Source of the DNA: Bacillota bacterium
GTDB taxonomy: Bacteria; Bacillota; Clostridia; Oscillospirales; Ruminococcaceae
Reading direction: 5' to 3'
NCBI GenBank assembly: GCA_023396225.1
Contig: JAEWWT010000002.1
Span: forward strand, 1 to 61,847
Length of the DNA stretch: 61,847 nt
Part shown: piece after piece, positions 35,167 through 42,855 of the stretch
How positions within the stretch are numbered: position 1 is the stretch's first letter
Layout of the letters: each line of letters starts with the position of its first letter
Made by a program: the position numbers and the translations under genes
The notes under the pieces: generated by a model
What the model saw: only the letters and a program-made list of their open reading frames with translations
The model's database searches: none
Told to the model about the DNA's origin: nothing

Positions 35167-35580
35167 TTATTGATTTATAATATTCTTCTTAGCTTTTCTT
35201 ACTTGCTCAAGGCATTTTACAAAGCTCGCTTTAATGCTTTCTGCTTCACTTGTGTCATAATTTTCATTTTCATCCTCATCAAGATCACATTCCGCTATAA
35301 AACCTTCTTTGAAAGAAATCATTTCTTCAAAACACATTTCCAAAGCGCAAACAATACCCGAAGCGAAATTTATATCTTCAGTATTATCAAGGCACTCCAT
35401 CCAGGCTGCACACGTCATTTCAATCTGATTATCATCAAGACTTTCAAAGCATTGCTGCATACATTCTTGTGCAATGTCATACCACTCTTCATAATCGTCC
35501 TCGATTTCACAACAGCTCTTAATTTCCTCAATTGCTTCAGAAACCCTTTCATAAGATTCAGAACTAATATTTTTTAGCAT
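35167..35580 (-). CDS. small acidic protein
   Basis: From ATG 35580 (GGGAGAG upstream) the protein is 137 residues, very acidic and Cys-rich (CCEIEDDYEEW, CMQQCFESLDD). It is helical and unassigned. Its charge suggests a DNA mimic or adaptor, which is only a guess. It precedes parA in the operon. Confidence 0.65.
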   Translation of the reverse strand: MLKNISSESYERVSEAIEEIKSCCEIEDDYEEWYDIAQECMQQCFESLDDNQIEMTCAAWMECLDNTEDINFASGIVCALEMCFEEMISFKEGFIAECDLDEDENENYDTSEAESIKASFVKCLEQVRKAKKNIINQ

Positions 35581-35606
35581 ATAAGTCACTCTCCCTTTCA
35601 AGCTAA

Positions 35607-35936
35607 TTATAATAATGTAACTCTATTTAGAGCATTTAATATAGACGTTGCAAGACCTTTGGTACTCCCAGATATTAACCCCCCTAATAACGATACCATA
35701 GCTACAAGTACAATGCAAACTCCAATATATATAAGCTGATAAAAATTAAAACCACTTATAAGCGAGCTTATAATAAGAACAAACACTCCTAACGCTACAA
35801 GCAATACAATAAATTTAGTTACTAAGTTCACCATTATTTGAACCAATACTCCCACTGATAATAGCGTTACTGCAAATACTACACCAATTGTTTTTAACAG
35901 TAGCTTTGGGACAATAAGCAAGATTTTTATAATCAT
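35607..35936 (-). CDS. small hydrophobic membrane protein
   Basis: From ATG 35936 (GGAGG upstream) the protein is 109 residues with three or four membrane segments and hardly any charged residues. Function unknown. Confidence 0.65.
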   Translation of the reverse strand: MIIKILLIVPKLLLKTIGVVFAVTLLSVGVLVQIMVNLVTKFIVLLVALGVFVLIISSLISGFNFYQLIYIGVCIVLVAMVSLLGGLISGSTKGLATSILNALNRVTLL

Positions 35937-35954
35937 AACTGTCACCCTCCAATT

Positions 35955-35973
35955 AATTCCCCAGTGGGGAATT
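35955..35973. repeat. 19-bp palindrome between operon genes
   Basis: Perfect copy between the DUF5348-like gene and the next start, preceded by a duplicated AATT. Confidence 0.92.
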
Positions 35974-35981
35974 TTCCTATT

Positions 35982-36425
35982 TTACCGAACACGAACATGT
36001 AAACCGTCGAGCTTTATATTTTTATCTCCTACAATGTAATAATCTTCTCCGTTATGTTCTATACATGAGTGCCGCCATTCTTCTCTTTCCTCAAAATCGT
36101 CATATATCAGATACTCGATACTGTAACCACAAGTGTATTCCACTTCAGACAACTCATAACGTCCACTTGAATTTTTATAAAGCATCCCTTCAGCTTTGAT
36201 TGGTTTCTTCAGATACTCCATTATGTCTGAAAATTTTTGCAGAGAGTTCAAAGCATTTGAAAGCTGTTCTAATTGAAAGCGTTCATCAGCTGTCAGCCCC
36301 TTTCTATCTATCTCTTGGGGATAATCATAATCTTCCATGCCAACTTTTCTTATTAGAATTTCACTTTCTTTGGCAAGATTTTTTGCAAGCTCCATTGCAT
36401 CATCAAGTTTCGTTATATGTTCCAT
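35982..36425 (-). CDS. DUF5348-like protein
   Basis: From ATG 36425 (AAAGG nine bases upstream) the protein is 147 residues. A helical N-terminal part leads to KPIKAEGMLYKNSSGRYEL, the core I associate with DUF5348 proteins of Firmicutes elements. The role of the family is unknown. It follows the operon promoter at 36.7 kb. Confidence 0.68.
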   Translation of the reverse strand: MEHITKLDDAMELAKNLAKESEILIRKVGMEDYDYPQEIDRKGLTADERFQLEQLSNALNSLQKFSDIMEYLKKPIKAEGMLYKNSSGRYELSEVEYTCGYSIEYLIYDDFEEREEWRHSCIEHNGEDYYIVGDKNIKLDGLHVRVR

Positions 36426-36449
36426 TTTAGTCAGCCTTTCTATTCTTGT

Positions 36450-36468
36450 AATTCCCCAGTGGGGAATT
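36450..36468. repeat. 19-bp palindrome between operon genes
   Basis: Perfect copy just upstream of the DUF5348-like ribosome site. Confidence 0.92.
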
Positions 36469-36495
36469 TTCGTCATTTAACTTTTTTTCTAACAA

Positions 36496-36618
36496 TTAAT
36501 TTGCATTATTAAAGCAATTCACGAAATGTTCCATAGACCATACTATAAGTCCTCCACTAGCAAGAAAAATATACACATCATCTTCTATTACCTGGATTCT
36601 AGTTATTTTCGCTCTCAA
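36496..36618 (-). CDS. 40-residue protein, first gene of the par operon
   Basis: A TTG at 36618 follows GAGGTGA by eight bases and opens 40 codons (RAKITRIQVIEDDVYIFLA at the start). It is the first gene after the operon promoter. I do not recognise it. A GTG three codons upstream is possible. Confidence 0.5.
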   Translation of the reverse strand: MRAKITRIQVIEDDVYIFLASGGLIVWSMEHFVNCFNNAN

Positions 36619-36641
36619 TTCCGTCACCTCATTTGTTTATC

Positions 36642-36660
36642 CATTCCCCAGTGGGGAATT
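36642..36660. repeat. 19-bp palindrome near the par operon promoter
   Basis: Copy with one mismatch in the first base (C for A), located in the 5' leader between the -10 and the first gene. Confidence 0.85.
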
Positions 36661-36680
36661 AATTGTTTTGCTTTAATTAC

Positions 36681-36709
36681 ATTATACTACTGATAGCAGT
36701 AGTAGTCAA
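36681..36709 (-). promoter_or_regulatory. main minus-strand operon promoter with operator
   Basis: TTGACT (36709-36704) and TATAAT (36686-36681) are exactly 17 bases apart on the minus strand. The spacer is filled by ACTACTG-ATAG-CAGTAGT (36686-36703), a 7-base-arm inverted repeat. This should be the repressor site for the divergent ribbon-helix-helix protein. Confidence 0.85.
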
Positions 36710-36754
36710 GATTAAAATCAACCAAATATTTTTAAATAATTTATGCATTATGCC

Positions 36755-36785
36755 ACTGTTATCAGTAGTTTTTTTGTGTTATACT
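36755..36785 (+). promoter_or_regulatory. second operator and promoter of the ribbon-helix-helix gene
   Basis: ACTG-TTAT-CAGT (36755-36766) repeats the core of the first operator 69 bases away. TATACT (36780-36785) is the likely -10 of the plus-strand gene; the -35 is weak and overlaps the operator, as expected for autorepression. Confidence 0.65.
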
Positions 36786-36816
36786 ATTTTAAATTAAAAG
36801 AAAAGGAGAATTACAA

Positions 36817-37035
36817 ATGGCGGTTTCTGAAAAACAAAAACAATATGCAAGAGCATGGGACAAAGAGAATATGAAGTCATTTGCGTGCCGGTTGCGAAAC
36901 AATGATGCCGAAGCATTTAAAATCTGGTGTCAAGAACACAATACCACTCCTACCGCTGTCCTAAAGTACAAAGCATTGGAATGTGCTGATGAATGGTACA
37001 AGGAACAGGAAAAGAAAAGGGGTAGCATTAAATGA
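36817..37035 (+). CDS. ribbon-helix-helix (Arc-like) repressor
   Basis: This 72-residue protein has the layout of small Firmicutes ribbon-helix-helix regulators: a Gln/Lys-rich start, WDKENMKSFACRLRNNDAEAF (strand and first helix) and a second helix after NTTPTAV. AAGGAG lies eight bases before the ATG. Two copies of an ACTG-N4-CAGT operator lie in its divergent promoter region, so it probably controls both the par operon and itself. Confidence 0.78.
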   Translation: MAVSEKQKQYARAWDKENMKSFACRLRNNDAEAFKIWCQEHNTTPTAVLKYKALECADEWYKEQEKKRGSIK

Positions 37036-37439
37036 ATATAATTAAATATCCATGTGAGGAAGAGTTTAATGCTGCCGTTCAGGCAGACGAACCTATCCTT
37101 GTACTTGTATCATATGACGGTGAGCAGCTTATCACGAGTCAGATTGATGAAACTGTTGAGCATAACATTCTCCTGCGTAAAGTTAATATGTCCGATACCG
37201 ATATAGATAAGTACTTTCGACTTGTGGTTGACCGTGATGGTGCTGATTGGACTTTTGTGTGTCCATCTGAATACAAGAATATCAGCAGGAAAGATAAAAG
37301 GATTGAACGTTTTTATAAGGATGGCATGACTATTATTCCGGAAGCTTTAAAAACTATCGGATATGATGTGCAGATTGAGATACCGAAGCGTTACAGACGT
37401 CATTTCAATATGATGGGGGACGGAACTATATTAGAATAG
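37032..37439 (+). CDS. hypothetical protein in operon with the regulator
   Basis: This 135-residue protein overlaps the regulator stop (ATGA) and is probably co-regulated. It begins MNIIKYPCEEEFNAAVQAD and looks globular, with alternating strands and helices (EPILVLVSYDGEQLI, FRLVVDRDGADWTFVCPS). No family recognised. It may modulate the regulator. Confidence 0.7.
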   Translation: MNIIKYPCEEEFNAAVQADEPILVLVSYDGEQLITSQIDETVEHNILLRKVNMSDTDIDKYFRLVVDRDGADWTFVCPSEYKNISRKDKRIERFYKDGMTIIPEALKTIGYDVQIEIPKRYRRHFNMMGDGTILE

Positions 37440-37561
37440 CATAAATTTAAGCTATGAAATCAGTCTTGATTATTTTTCAGCATAAATCTAAATATTAAAG
37501 ATAACTATGATACCAAAAATTGCAAGTGGAATAATAGCAGTCAAGCTCATAAGATTTTTTA

Positions 37562-37738
37562 TTAGGATTTTTCGTGTTGTTGTATCTCTTGTTCTTTAAT
37601 ATCCGCTTTATTTTCTGGCTTAGTTTTTTTGTTAGATGCCAAATTTATTACCATCAACATGATTGTAGCAAGCAAAACTGCCCACGCTATAGCAAAAGAG
37701 AATGAATCTGTTATAATTTCAAATATTTCTTCAGACAT
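37562..37738 (-). CDS. 58-residue single-pass membrane protein
   Basis: From ATG 37738, with AAAGGA upstream, the product has one membrane segment (FAIAWAVLLATIMLMVINLA) and a charged tail (NKKTKPENKADIKEQEIQ). It faces the convergent end of the regulator operon. Function unknown. Bases 37440-37561 hold only a 20-codon hydrophobic frame without a ribosome site. Confidence 0.5.
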   Translation of the reverse strand: MSEEIFEIITDSFSFAIAWAVLLATIMLMVINLASNKKTKPENKADIKEQEIQQHEKS

Positions 37739-37767
37739 ATAAATGTTCCTTTCATATAAGCCTATAT

Positions 37768-37786
37768 AATTCCCCAGTGGGGAATT
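37768..37786. repeat. 19-bp palindrome upstream of the type III TA promoter
   Basis: Perfect copy, ten bases upstream of the -35 box of the toxin-antitoxin locus. Confidence 0.92.
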
Positions 37787-37795
37787 ATTTTTCTG

Positions 37796-37824
37796 TTGAC
37801 ATATTTAATATGAGAGCGTATAAT
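37796..37824 (+). promoter_or_regulatory. strong promoter of the type III TA locus
   Basis: Consensus TTGACA (37796-37801) and TATAAT (37819-37824) with a 17-base spacer. A small hairpin (37828-37835 with 37841-37848) follows at the likely transcript start. Confidence 0.9.
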
Positions 37825-37845
37825 AATGTTAGGTGCTAATCACCT

Positions 37846-37968
37846 AACATCGGGTATGCCTCAGCCATATAAACGAGGAGCTTTAACATCGGGTGTACCT
37901 CAGCCATATAAATGAGGAGCTTTAACATCGGGTGTATCTCAGCCATACAAATGAGAAACTTTAACATC
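37846..37968 (+). ncRNA. ToxI-like antitoxin RNA, three 39-nt repeats
   Basis: Three tandem 39-nt units (37846-37884, 37885-37923, 37924-37962) begin AACATCGGG and end GAGGAGCTTT or a close variant, followed by a partial fourth unit. They differ at few positions; the third is most diverged. Repeat array, then terminator, then ToxN gene is the defining arrangement of type III systems, where the toxin cuts each repeat into an RNA pseudoknot that inhibits it. Confidence 0.88.
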
Positions 37969-37996
37969 AAAAAGGTGGGATTATTCTCACCTTTTT
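37969..37996 (+). terminator. attenuator between antitoxin RNA and toxin gene
   Basis: AAAAAGGTG (37969-37977) pairs with CACCTTTTT (37988-37996) and a T-rich tract follows. In type III systems this leaky terminator sets the excess of antitoxin RNA over toxin mRNA. Confidence 0.88.
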
Positions 37997-38014
37997 ATTT
38001 TTAGGAAGTGAACT

Positions 38015-38689
38015 ATGAAACAACTGAAAGTTTATTCTGTTTCTGACCGTTATATTGATTACCTGCGAGCTGATAGTTTGCTTGAAAAGTTTGTATTTGA
38101 TCATAAAGCTTCAGATAGAAAACATGATCGTAAATATATTGGTGTTGTATTTGTAACAAATGGGTATAATTATTTTGTTCCATTTGCGTCTCCGAAGGAG
38201 TCTGATTATGTAGATCAAAACGGAATTAAACAAATTCGTAAAAACACAATATCGATAATCAGAATGACAACTGATAATCGAAAGGATATACCATCAATGC
38301 TCTTGGGGACATTAAAGCTTAATAATATGATACCTATTCCCAAGACTGAATTAGTATATTACGACTTTGAAAAAGAAAAAGACGTGAAATACAGAGATGT
38401 TGTTCTTAAAGAATATGAATACATAAAAAGAAACTCAAATTTAATTCTAAATAATGCTTCTTTTATTTATCACCAAAAGGAAATTGAGCAAAGCATTAAA
38501 AATAAACCAGGATATTTGAATTTTACCGTCCCTTTTAAGTATGCAGAACATAAATGTCTTGAGTATTGTAAAATTTATAATGCTGAATTGAATCAGCATA
38601 CTCTTTCTGATCTTCAGGAATGGCAGAACAATGCTGAAAAGGTAATTGAAGCTGCCAGCCGAAAAAAAGATACTCAAACACAGCGATAG
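38015..38689 (+). CDS. toxN: ToxN/AbiQ-family endoribonuclease toxin
   Basis: This 224-residue protein begins MKQLKVYSVSDRYIDYLRA and contains YIGVVFVTNGYNYFVPFASPK, the conserved ToxN/AbiQ core, and SFIYHQKEIE later. Family members are RNases held in check by repeat RNA and often abort phage infection. AGGA lies eight bases before the ATG. The upstream promoter, repeat array and attenuator complete a type III toxin-antitoxin module. Confidence 0.92.
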   Translation: MKQLKVYSVSDRYIDYLRADSLLEKFVFDHKASDRKHDRKYIGVVFVTNGYNYFVPFASPKESDYVDQNGIKQIRKNTISIIRMTTDNRKDIPSMLLGTLKLNNMIPIPKTELVYYDFEKEKDVKYRDVVLKEYEYIKRNSNLILNNASFIYHQKEIEQSIKNKPGYLNFTVPFKYAEHKCLEYCKIYNAELNQHTLSDLQEWQNNAEKVIEAASRKKDTQTQR

Positions 38690-38696
38690 TTTTTTA

Positions 38697-38715
38697 AATT
38701 CCCCACTGGGGAATT
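38697..38715. repeat. 19-bp palindrome followed by T-tract
   Basis: Perfect copy seven bases after the toxN stop. With the adjoining A and T runs it reads as a good bidirectional terminator. Confidence 0.92.
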
Positions 38716-38717
38716 TT

Positions 38718-39119
38718 TTATTGCTTTGGCAGTATATTCAGACTTATATTCCAGTCTTCAGCAACAGAAAAACCAAACTTTCCATAAAAGTGACTAAGTT
38801 TTTTAAAATCGTCCTCATTTTTAATATCCCTTGCCGAAAGCTTACCAACAATCTTACTTATTTTTAATACCTGTGCAAAACGAATTATTTGACTTAATAC
38901 CAATGAAGCATAGCCGTTATTACGCAATTCTTCATCAGTGCCGACATCAGTTATTTTCATCTTTTCAAAAACTTGATATACGTTGTCATAAAATATTTCA
39001 CAAGCAGCTTTTACAATACTGCACCCAGTAATATGTGTATGGATATCTAATACATATCCATAAAATTCAATTCTGTTGATTCGTCCGAAACAATCAAAGT
39101 AATGTATAGCAGTAATCAT
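38718..39119 (-). CDS. GNAT-like N-acetyltransferase, unclear start
   Basis: The C-terminal 80 residues fit a GNAT fold: ITDVGTDEELRNNGYASLVL (acetyl-CoA loop, weaker than the usual R/Q-x-x-G-x-G) and HFYGKFGFSV. The first ATG (39119) has no ribosome site. The same frame stays open upstream for about 50 codons, into the end of the previous gene, and reads like protein (DDFYKIKELNDKQENIIYF), but has no ATG, GTG or TTG. The gene may use a rare start, be frameshift-fused to its neighbour or be decayed. Confidence 0.6.
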   Translation of the reverse strand: MITAIHYFDCFGRINRIEFYGYVLDIHTHITGCSIVKAACEIFYDNVYQVFEKMKITDVGTDEELRNNGYASLVLSQIIRFAQVLKISKIVGKLSARDIKNEDDFKKLSHFYGKFGFSVAEDWNISLNILPKQ

Positions 39120-39198
39120 AAAATGGCTGCCGTTGTGATCATCAAAATATATAATGTTTTCTTGCTTATCGTTGAGTTCTTTGATTTTGTAAAAATCA

Positions 39199-39633
39199 TC
39201 AACGTTTCTTTTTAAATTTATATTTTCTGAGCTGAGCTTGTAATTTTTCTTTATTAAGTCTATATTTTAGCTGCAATTTGCACAATATCTCTTCGTCAAT
39301 ATTTTCTTTATAAGCTTCAAACCTTTCTTCTCCTTTATGTTCATTCATATTGAGATAATCCCAAAGTACACCTATAAGTTCGTCTTGATATTGTTCATCT
39401 TTTACCAATAATATATCAGTACTCAGAATTTCTAAATCTCTTATAAATCTGCGACAAGAAATCTGATTACTTATTCTCAATGCACTTATGTATATACTTT
39501 TTGATGATGCACCTGAAGTTCGAATCTGAACGGGTATGTCGTTTAGCATTATCTCATCAGATATTAACATATCTATCATCCATTCTACAACATTTGAACG
39601 GAATATTTCAACCATTTCTAAATTCATTTCCAT
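39199..39633 (-). CDS. hypothetical protein
   Basis: This 144-residue, mostly helical protein ends in a very basic tail (RKYKFKKKR). AAGGAG lies eight bases before the ATG. No family recognised. Its stop is embedded in the open frame of the downstream acetyltransferase-like gene. Confidence 0.65.
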   Translation of the reverse strand: MEMNLEMVEIFRSNVVEWMIDMLISDEIMLNDIPVQIRTSGASSKSIYISALRISNQISCRRFIRDLEILSTDILLVKDEQYQDELIGVLWDYLNMNEHKGEERFEAYKENIDEEILCKLQLKYRLNKEKLQAQLRKYKFKKKR

Positions 39634-39656
39634 TATTAACTCTCCTTAAATTTCTT

Positions 39657-39675
39657 AATTCCCCAGTGGGGAATT
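39657..39675. repeat. 19-bp palindrome between operon genes
   Basis: Perfect copy between the phosphoesterase stop and the next gene. Confidence 0.92.
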
Positions 39676-39678
39676 ATA

Positions 39679-40260
39679 TTAAAATATCTTTTCTACCTTT
39701 AAATTTGGGACTTCTATAACTGAGCAGCCATAAACACAAATAATTTTGCAGTTATCAATAGTCTTTACGGTGTTTTCATGGTGGTGTCCACATACATTTA
39801 CAGAAATATGATTTTTCCATATGTAATTACTTATACCCTTTAAGCCTATATGTGCTCTGTCCTCCTCATCTTTTGTGAATGCACCATACATTGTATCATG
39901 TGACAGTAAAATATCACACTGAGGAATACTGTCAGCAAAATCAATGCTCTGTTCCTGGCTAAGCATTGCATAATCACCATTCTTATAACGGGAACTGCCA
40001 CCAACCCCTCCAAAGCGGATTCCGCAAGCATCAATTACTTTACCATTGATATCTTGTATTCCGACACGTTCTAATGCTTTCCAATCATCATGATTTCCGA
40101 CAATGCCAAAAATCGGTTTCTTATTATACTGCTTAATAAGTCTTAACGCATCTTGAGGAATATCACCAAGAACAACACATATATTATAGTCAATATTATT
40201 AATTGACGTAATATCTTGTTCTGGGCAGCAATGCAGATCTGCAAATACAAGTAATTTCAT
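39679..40260 (-). CDS. calcineurin-like metallophosphoesterase
   Basis: This 193-residue protein has all metal motifs in order: FADLH near 6, VLGDIPQ near 30, GNHDD near 54, LLSHDTMYG near 115 and CGHHHEN near 157. The active site is complete, so it is probably a phosphodiesterase; the substrate (nucleotide, RNA end or other) cannot be told. It is cargo rather than core transfer machinery. Confidence 0.9.
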   Translation of the reverse strand: MKLLVFADLHCCPEQDITSINNIDYNICVVLGDIPQDALRLIKQYNKKPIFGIVGNHDDWKALERVGIQDINGKVIDACGIRFGGVGGSSRYKNGDYAMLSQEQSIDFADSIPQCDILLSHDTMYGAFTKDEEDRAHIGLKGISNYIWKNHISVNVCGHHHENTVKTIDNCKIICVYGCSVIEVPNLKVEKIF

Positions 40261-40284
40261 TTTCTTTGTCCTTTCTCATATAGA

Positions 40285-40303
40285 AATTCCCCGGTAGGGA
40301 ATT
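40285..40303. repeat. 19-bp palindrome, diverged copy
   Basis: Two central-arm changes (CCGGTAGGG) break the inner pairs, leaving 7-base arms. It lies upstream of the phosphoesterase ribosome site. Confidence 0.7.
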
Positions 40304-40345
40304 ATCTTTATATTTTAACTTAGTTGAACATCTTTTCTTTGTATG

Positions 40346-40723
40346 CTATAATATAACAAAACTTGTAGGAGAAGTTAACATAACTAGATTCATGCTTTCT
40401 TGCCATTTTATAATTGTTTTATCAGACTTGTCCGGTAATTCATAATCATTTATCAGTATTTCTACTTGCGCTGAATATCTACTCATAAAATCAATGTCAA
40501 GTTTTTTGCATTGCATAAAGCATCCAATATTTATTGTATTTTGGTTGCAATACAAGAACCCACAATCAAAATATGTTTTTTGATTTACCAAGCAACAAAA
40601 TTGATTTACAGCTGTACTGGTAAATAAAATATACTTGATTTCTGCTTCTTTATATCCAAAGCAATACACAGAATAGCCGTTTTTATTTAACCAGTATATA
40701 ATTTCAGTTGTTAATTCTTTCAT
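40346..40723 (-). CDS. hypothetical protein
   Basis: From ATG 40723 (AAAGG eight bases upstream) the protein is 125 residues and rich in Cys and aromatic residues (CFGYKEAEIKYILF, FDCGFLYCNQN). No family recognised. It is divergent from the zinc-finger gene and overlaps none. Confidence 0.6.
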   Translation of the reverse strand: MKELTTEIIYWLNKNGYSVYCFGYKEAEIKYILFTSTAVNQFCCLVNQKTYFDCGFLYCNQNTINIGCFMQCKKLDIDFMSRYSAQVEILINDYELPDKSDKTIIKWQESMNLVMLTSPTSFVIL

Positions 40724-40755
40724 TTTCATCACCTTTCAATTTTAAGAGGTATAAT

Positions 40756-41505
40756 ATGTTTTATGCTTATTCAAAAAATACCGATTCAATCATATTTTCT
40801 AAAGATGTTAAAAGTAATAACGATACCTTTATATGTCCAAATCCCAATTGTAACGCGGAGTATTTTTTAAAAGGTGTCAATTCATCCGTTACAAAACATT
40901 TTTGCAATTATTCTCGACAGCCACATATATCTGGCTGTCCATATGCTTCTAAGCATACTAATTTTATTGATGATATTAATATAATAAAAAGCAGTATTGA
41001 AAACATTTGTAATAATGCTAACTCAATTGAACAAAAAGGAATACAGCCAACAACAACTTCTAATATGTCGAGCATCGAAAGACAGTATATTAGAACACCA
41101 AAACAATTGTTAAGATTTCTTCTTTCAAATACTCGAACAACAATTTATATTGATAAACCGATAAATGATTTAATTGTAGACTCTATAAACCTATCCCATA
41201 ATAAAAATTTTGAAGGATTTAATGGCTATAAACTTGTGATTGCTGAAACAATGCTATATGATTCAGAAAAGTCAGTTATAGAATTAATTGTAAAATCCAA
41301 AACTAAGAGCAATACTACATATAAATTATATTTAAGTGTACATATTAATAAGGCTCTTTTTTCATTAATTAAAAATTATACGTTTGCTAATTATAAAAAA
41401 TTTTCCGGACATCAGATGGCGATTTTAGCTAATTGGAACTGTACATCAAAATATCATATTGAATGTACTATTACAAGAAATCAAAATTTAATATATATTC
41501 TTTAA
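40756..41505 (+). CDS. zinc-finger-like protein, paralogue of 54155-54955
   Basis: From ATG 40756 (AAGAGG seven bases upstream) the protein is 249 residues. Its start has a CxxxxC and later H..C pattern (CPNPNCNAEYFLKGVNSSVTK, then HISGCPY), similar to the start of the gene at 54155. A Ser/Thr-rich linker and a beta-rich C-terminal domain follow. The N-terminal pattern recalls CoiA-like single-stranded nucleic-acid proteins, but I cannot assign a function. Confidence 0.62.
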   Translation: MFYAYSKNTDSIIFSKDVKSNNDTFICPNPNCNAEYFLKGVNSSVTKHFCNYSRQPHISGCPYASKHTNFIDDINIIKSSIENICNNANSIEQKGIQPTTTSNMSSIERQYIRTPKQLLRFLLSNTRTTIYIDKPINDLIVDSINLSHNKNFEGFNGYKLVIAETMLYDSEKSVIELIVKSKTKSNTTYKLYLSVHINKALFSLIKNYTFANYKKFSGHQMAILANWNCTSKYHIECTITRNQNLIYIL

Positions 41506-41584
41506 AACAAATTAAAAAACGGGAGTGTATTATCAACAAAAGTGAATTTTTAAATGGTGGCATAAGTTTTAAATATATTTTACA

Positions 41585-42046
41585 TTAATGATAAATCTTA
41601 TAGTAAATCATCTCAAGTTGATGCATATAATTTATCACCTCTCGTATAGCATCTTTTTCATTTATTGATGAATACGATAAAAAACAAAGTGCACGTCTGG
41701 TTTGGCTTACTTCATTCCAAAATGCGGTATGTAAGCAAGGTATTATTTTTTCTTGTCTACTTAAAAGAATTATTGCTTTAGAAAACTCCAATATATAGAT
41801 TTCAAATTTGTCTTTTTTACTGTCAATAATATTCTTAATATCATCAATAATGTTATTTGAAACATCAGGCAGTTTGAATGAAGCATTACCAATTTGTTCA
41901 AATATCCACTTATTATCAACATCTAACAAAAAACCAGTTTGCCAATATGTTTCTTCAAACATCTTAGCCGAGGAATCGTTATTATTTTTTATATAGCTTA
42001 TTCGTTTATCCACGAACTCTGAATATGTTTCTAACCACTTATTCAT
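41585..42046 (-). CDS. hypothetical helical protein
   Basis: From ATG 42046 (AAAGGA upstream) the protein is 153 residues, helical, beginning MNKWLETYSEFVDKRISYI. No family recognised. It is convergent with the zinc-finger gene; the 79 bases between hold no clear terminator. Confidence 0.6.
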   Translation of the reverse strand: MNKWLETYSEFVDKRISYIKNNNDSSAKMFEETYWQTGFLLDVDNKWIFEQIGNASFKLPDVSNNIIDDIKNIIDSKKDKFEIYILEFSKAIILLSRQEKIIPCLHTAFWNEVSQTRRALCFLSYSSINEKDAIREVINYMHQLEMIYYKIYH

Positions 42047-42061
42047 TTCTAATTTCCTTTC

Positions 42062-42080
42062 AATTCCCCAGTGGGGAATT
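42062..42080. repeat. 19-bp palindrome near the hicAB promoter
   Basis: Perfect copy between the divergent hypothetical gene and the hicAB promoter. Confidence 0.92.
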
Positions 42081-42096
42081 ATTTTAAGTATACTTA

Positions 42097-42126
42097 TTGA
42101 CACCAAATATAACACCATGATATAAT
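42097..42126 (+). promoter_or_regulatory. hicAB promoter
   Basis: TTGACA (42097-42102) and TATAAT (42121-42126) are 18 bases apart. GGAGG lies eight bases before the hicA ATG. Confidence 0.85.
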
Positions 42127-42145
42127 ATATACGGAGGTATATGAT

Positions 42146-42403
42146 ATGTCAAAATGGAATAAACTATTGCTAAAGATTTGTTCATTATCAAAAGAATTGA
42201 GATTTAATGAGTTAAAAAAAGTGCTTGAGGGATACGGATATATTATGTATTCTCCGAATGGTGGAAGCAGCCATTATACCTTTCGCAAGCAAGGATGTAA
42301 TCCTATTACAGTTCCCAAGCATGAACCAATTAAGAAAGTATACGTTGAAATGGTAAAAAGCATAGTGGAAAGCGAGGTAGCCGAAAATGAAAACCTTAAA
42401 TGA
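42146..42403 (+). CDS. hicA: HicA mRNA interferase toxin
   Basis: This 85-residue protein has the HicA double-stranded-RNA-binding fold: LKKVLEGYGYIMYSPNGGSSH with the catalytic His in SSHYTF, then ITVPKHEPIKKVYV. It is a little longer than typical at the N terminus. It overlaps hicB by 17 bases. Confidence 0.93.
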   Translation: MSKWNKLLLKICSLSKELRFNELKKVLEGYGYIMYSPNGGSSHYTFRKQGCNPITVPKHEPIKKVYVEMVKSIVESEVAENENLK

Positions 42404-42758
42404 GTATCTTAATATTCCATATCGACTTGAAATCATTCCTGATACCGAAGAGGGTGGCTTTGTTGCATCTTACCCTGAACTTCCAGGATGCATTACTTGC
42501 GGTAAAACTTTAGCTGAAGCTGCCGCAAATGCTGTGGATGCAAAAGAGTCATGGCTCGAAGCTGCAATTGTTGATGGCATTGAAATTACCGAACCAAACT
42601 CTATTGATAGCTATTCAGGACAATTCAAATTGCGAATTCCCAAAAGCTTGCATAAGCAACTTTCAGAACAATCTAAACTTGAGGGAATAAGCATGAATCA
42701 GTATTGCCTGTACCTTTTATCGCAGAATAATGCACATAACTCTTCTATTCACACTTAA
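42387..42758 (+). CDS. hicB: HicB antitoxin with ribbon-helix-helix C terminus
   Basis: This 123-residue protein has the HicB core (GGFVASYPELPGCITCGKTL, EAAANAVDAKESWLEAAI) and a C-terminal Arc-type domain (FKLRIPKSLHKQLSEQ, ISMNQYCLYLLS) for DNA binding. It neutralises HicA and represses the operon in known systems. Confidence 0.93.
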   Translation: MKTLNEYLNIPYRLEIIPDTEEGGFVASYPELPGCITCGKTLAEAAANAVDAKESWLEAAIVDGIEITEPNSIDSYSGQFKLRIPKSLHKQLSEQSKLEGISMNQYCLYLLSQNNAHNSSIHT

Positions 42759-42766
42759 TATCTTAG

Positions 42767-42798
42767 TCTGCCTTTGTTTACGCAAGGGCAGATTTTTT
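42767..42798 (+). terminator. terminator of hicAB
   Basis: TCTGCCTTTG (42767-42776) pairs with CAAGGGCAGA (42783-42792), with one G-U pair, then six T. Confidence 0.88.
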
Positions 42799-42834
42799 AT
42801 TTCTCATCTATTTTTGTTTGCTCAGGTGTCTTCT

Positions 42835-42853
42835 AATTCCCCACTGGGGAATT
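42835..42853. repeat. 19-bp palindrome after the XRE gene
   Basis: Perfect copy three bases from the stop of the small XRE regulator. Confidence 0.92.
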
Positions 42854-42855
42854 TA

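Noticed and set aside
37488..37550. 20-codon hydrophobic frame (MSLTAIIPLAIFGIIVIFNI)
   Set aside because: No ribosome-binding site and no conservation evidence; left out of the gene list.
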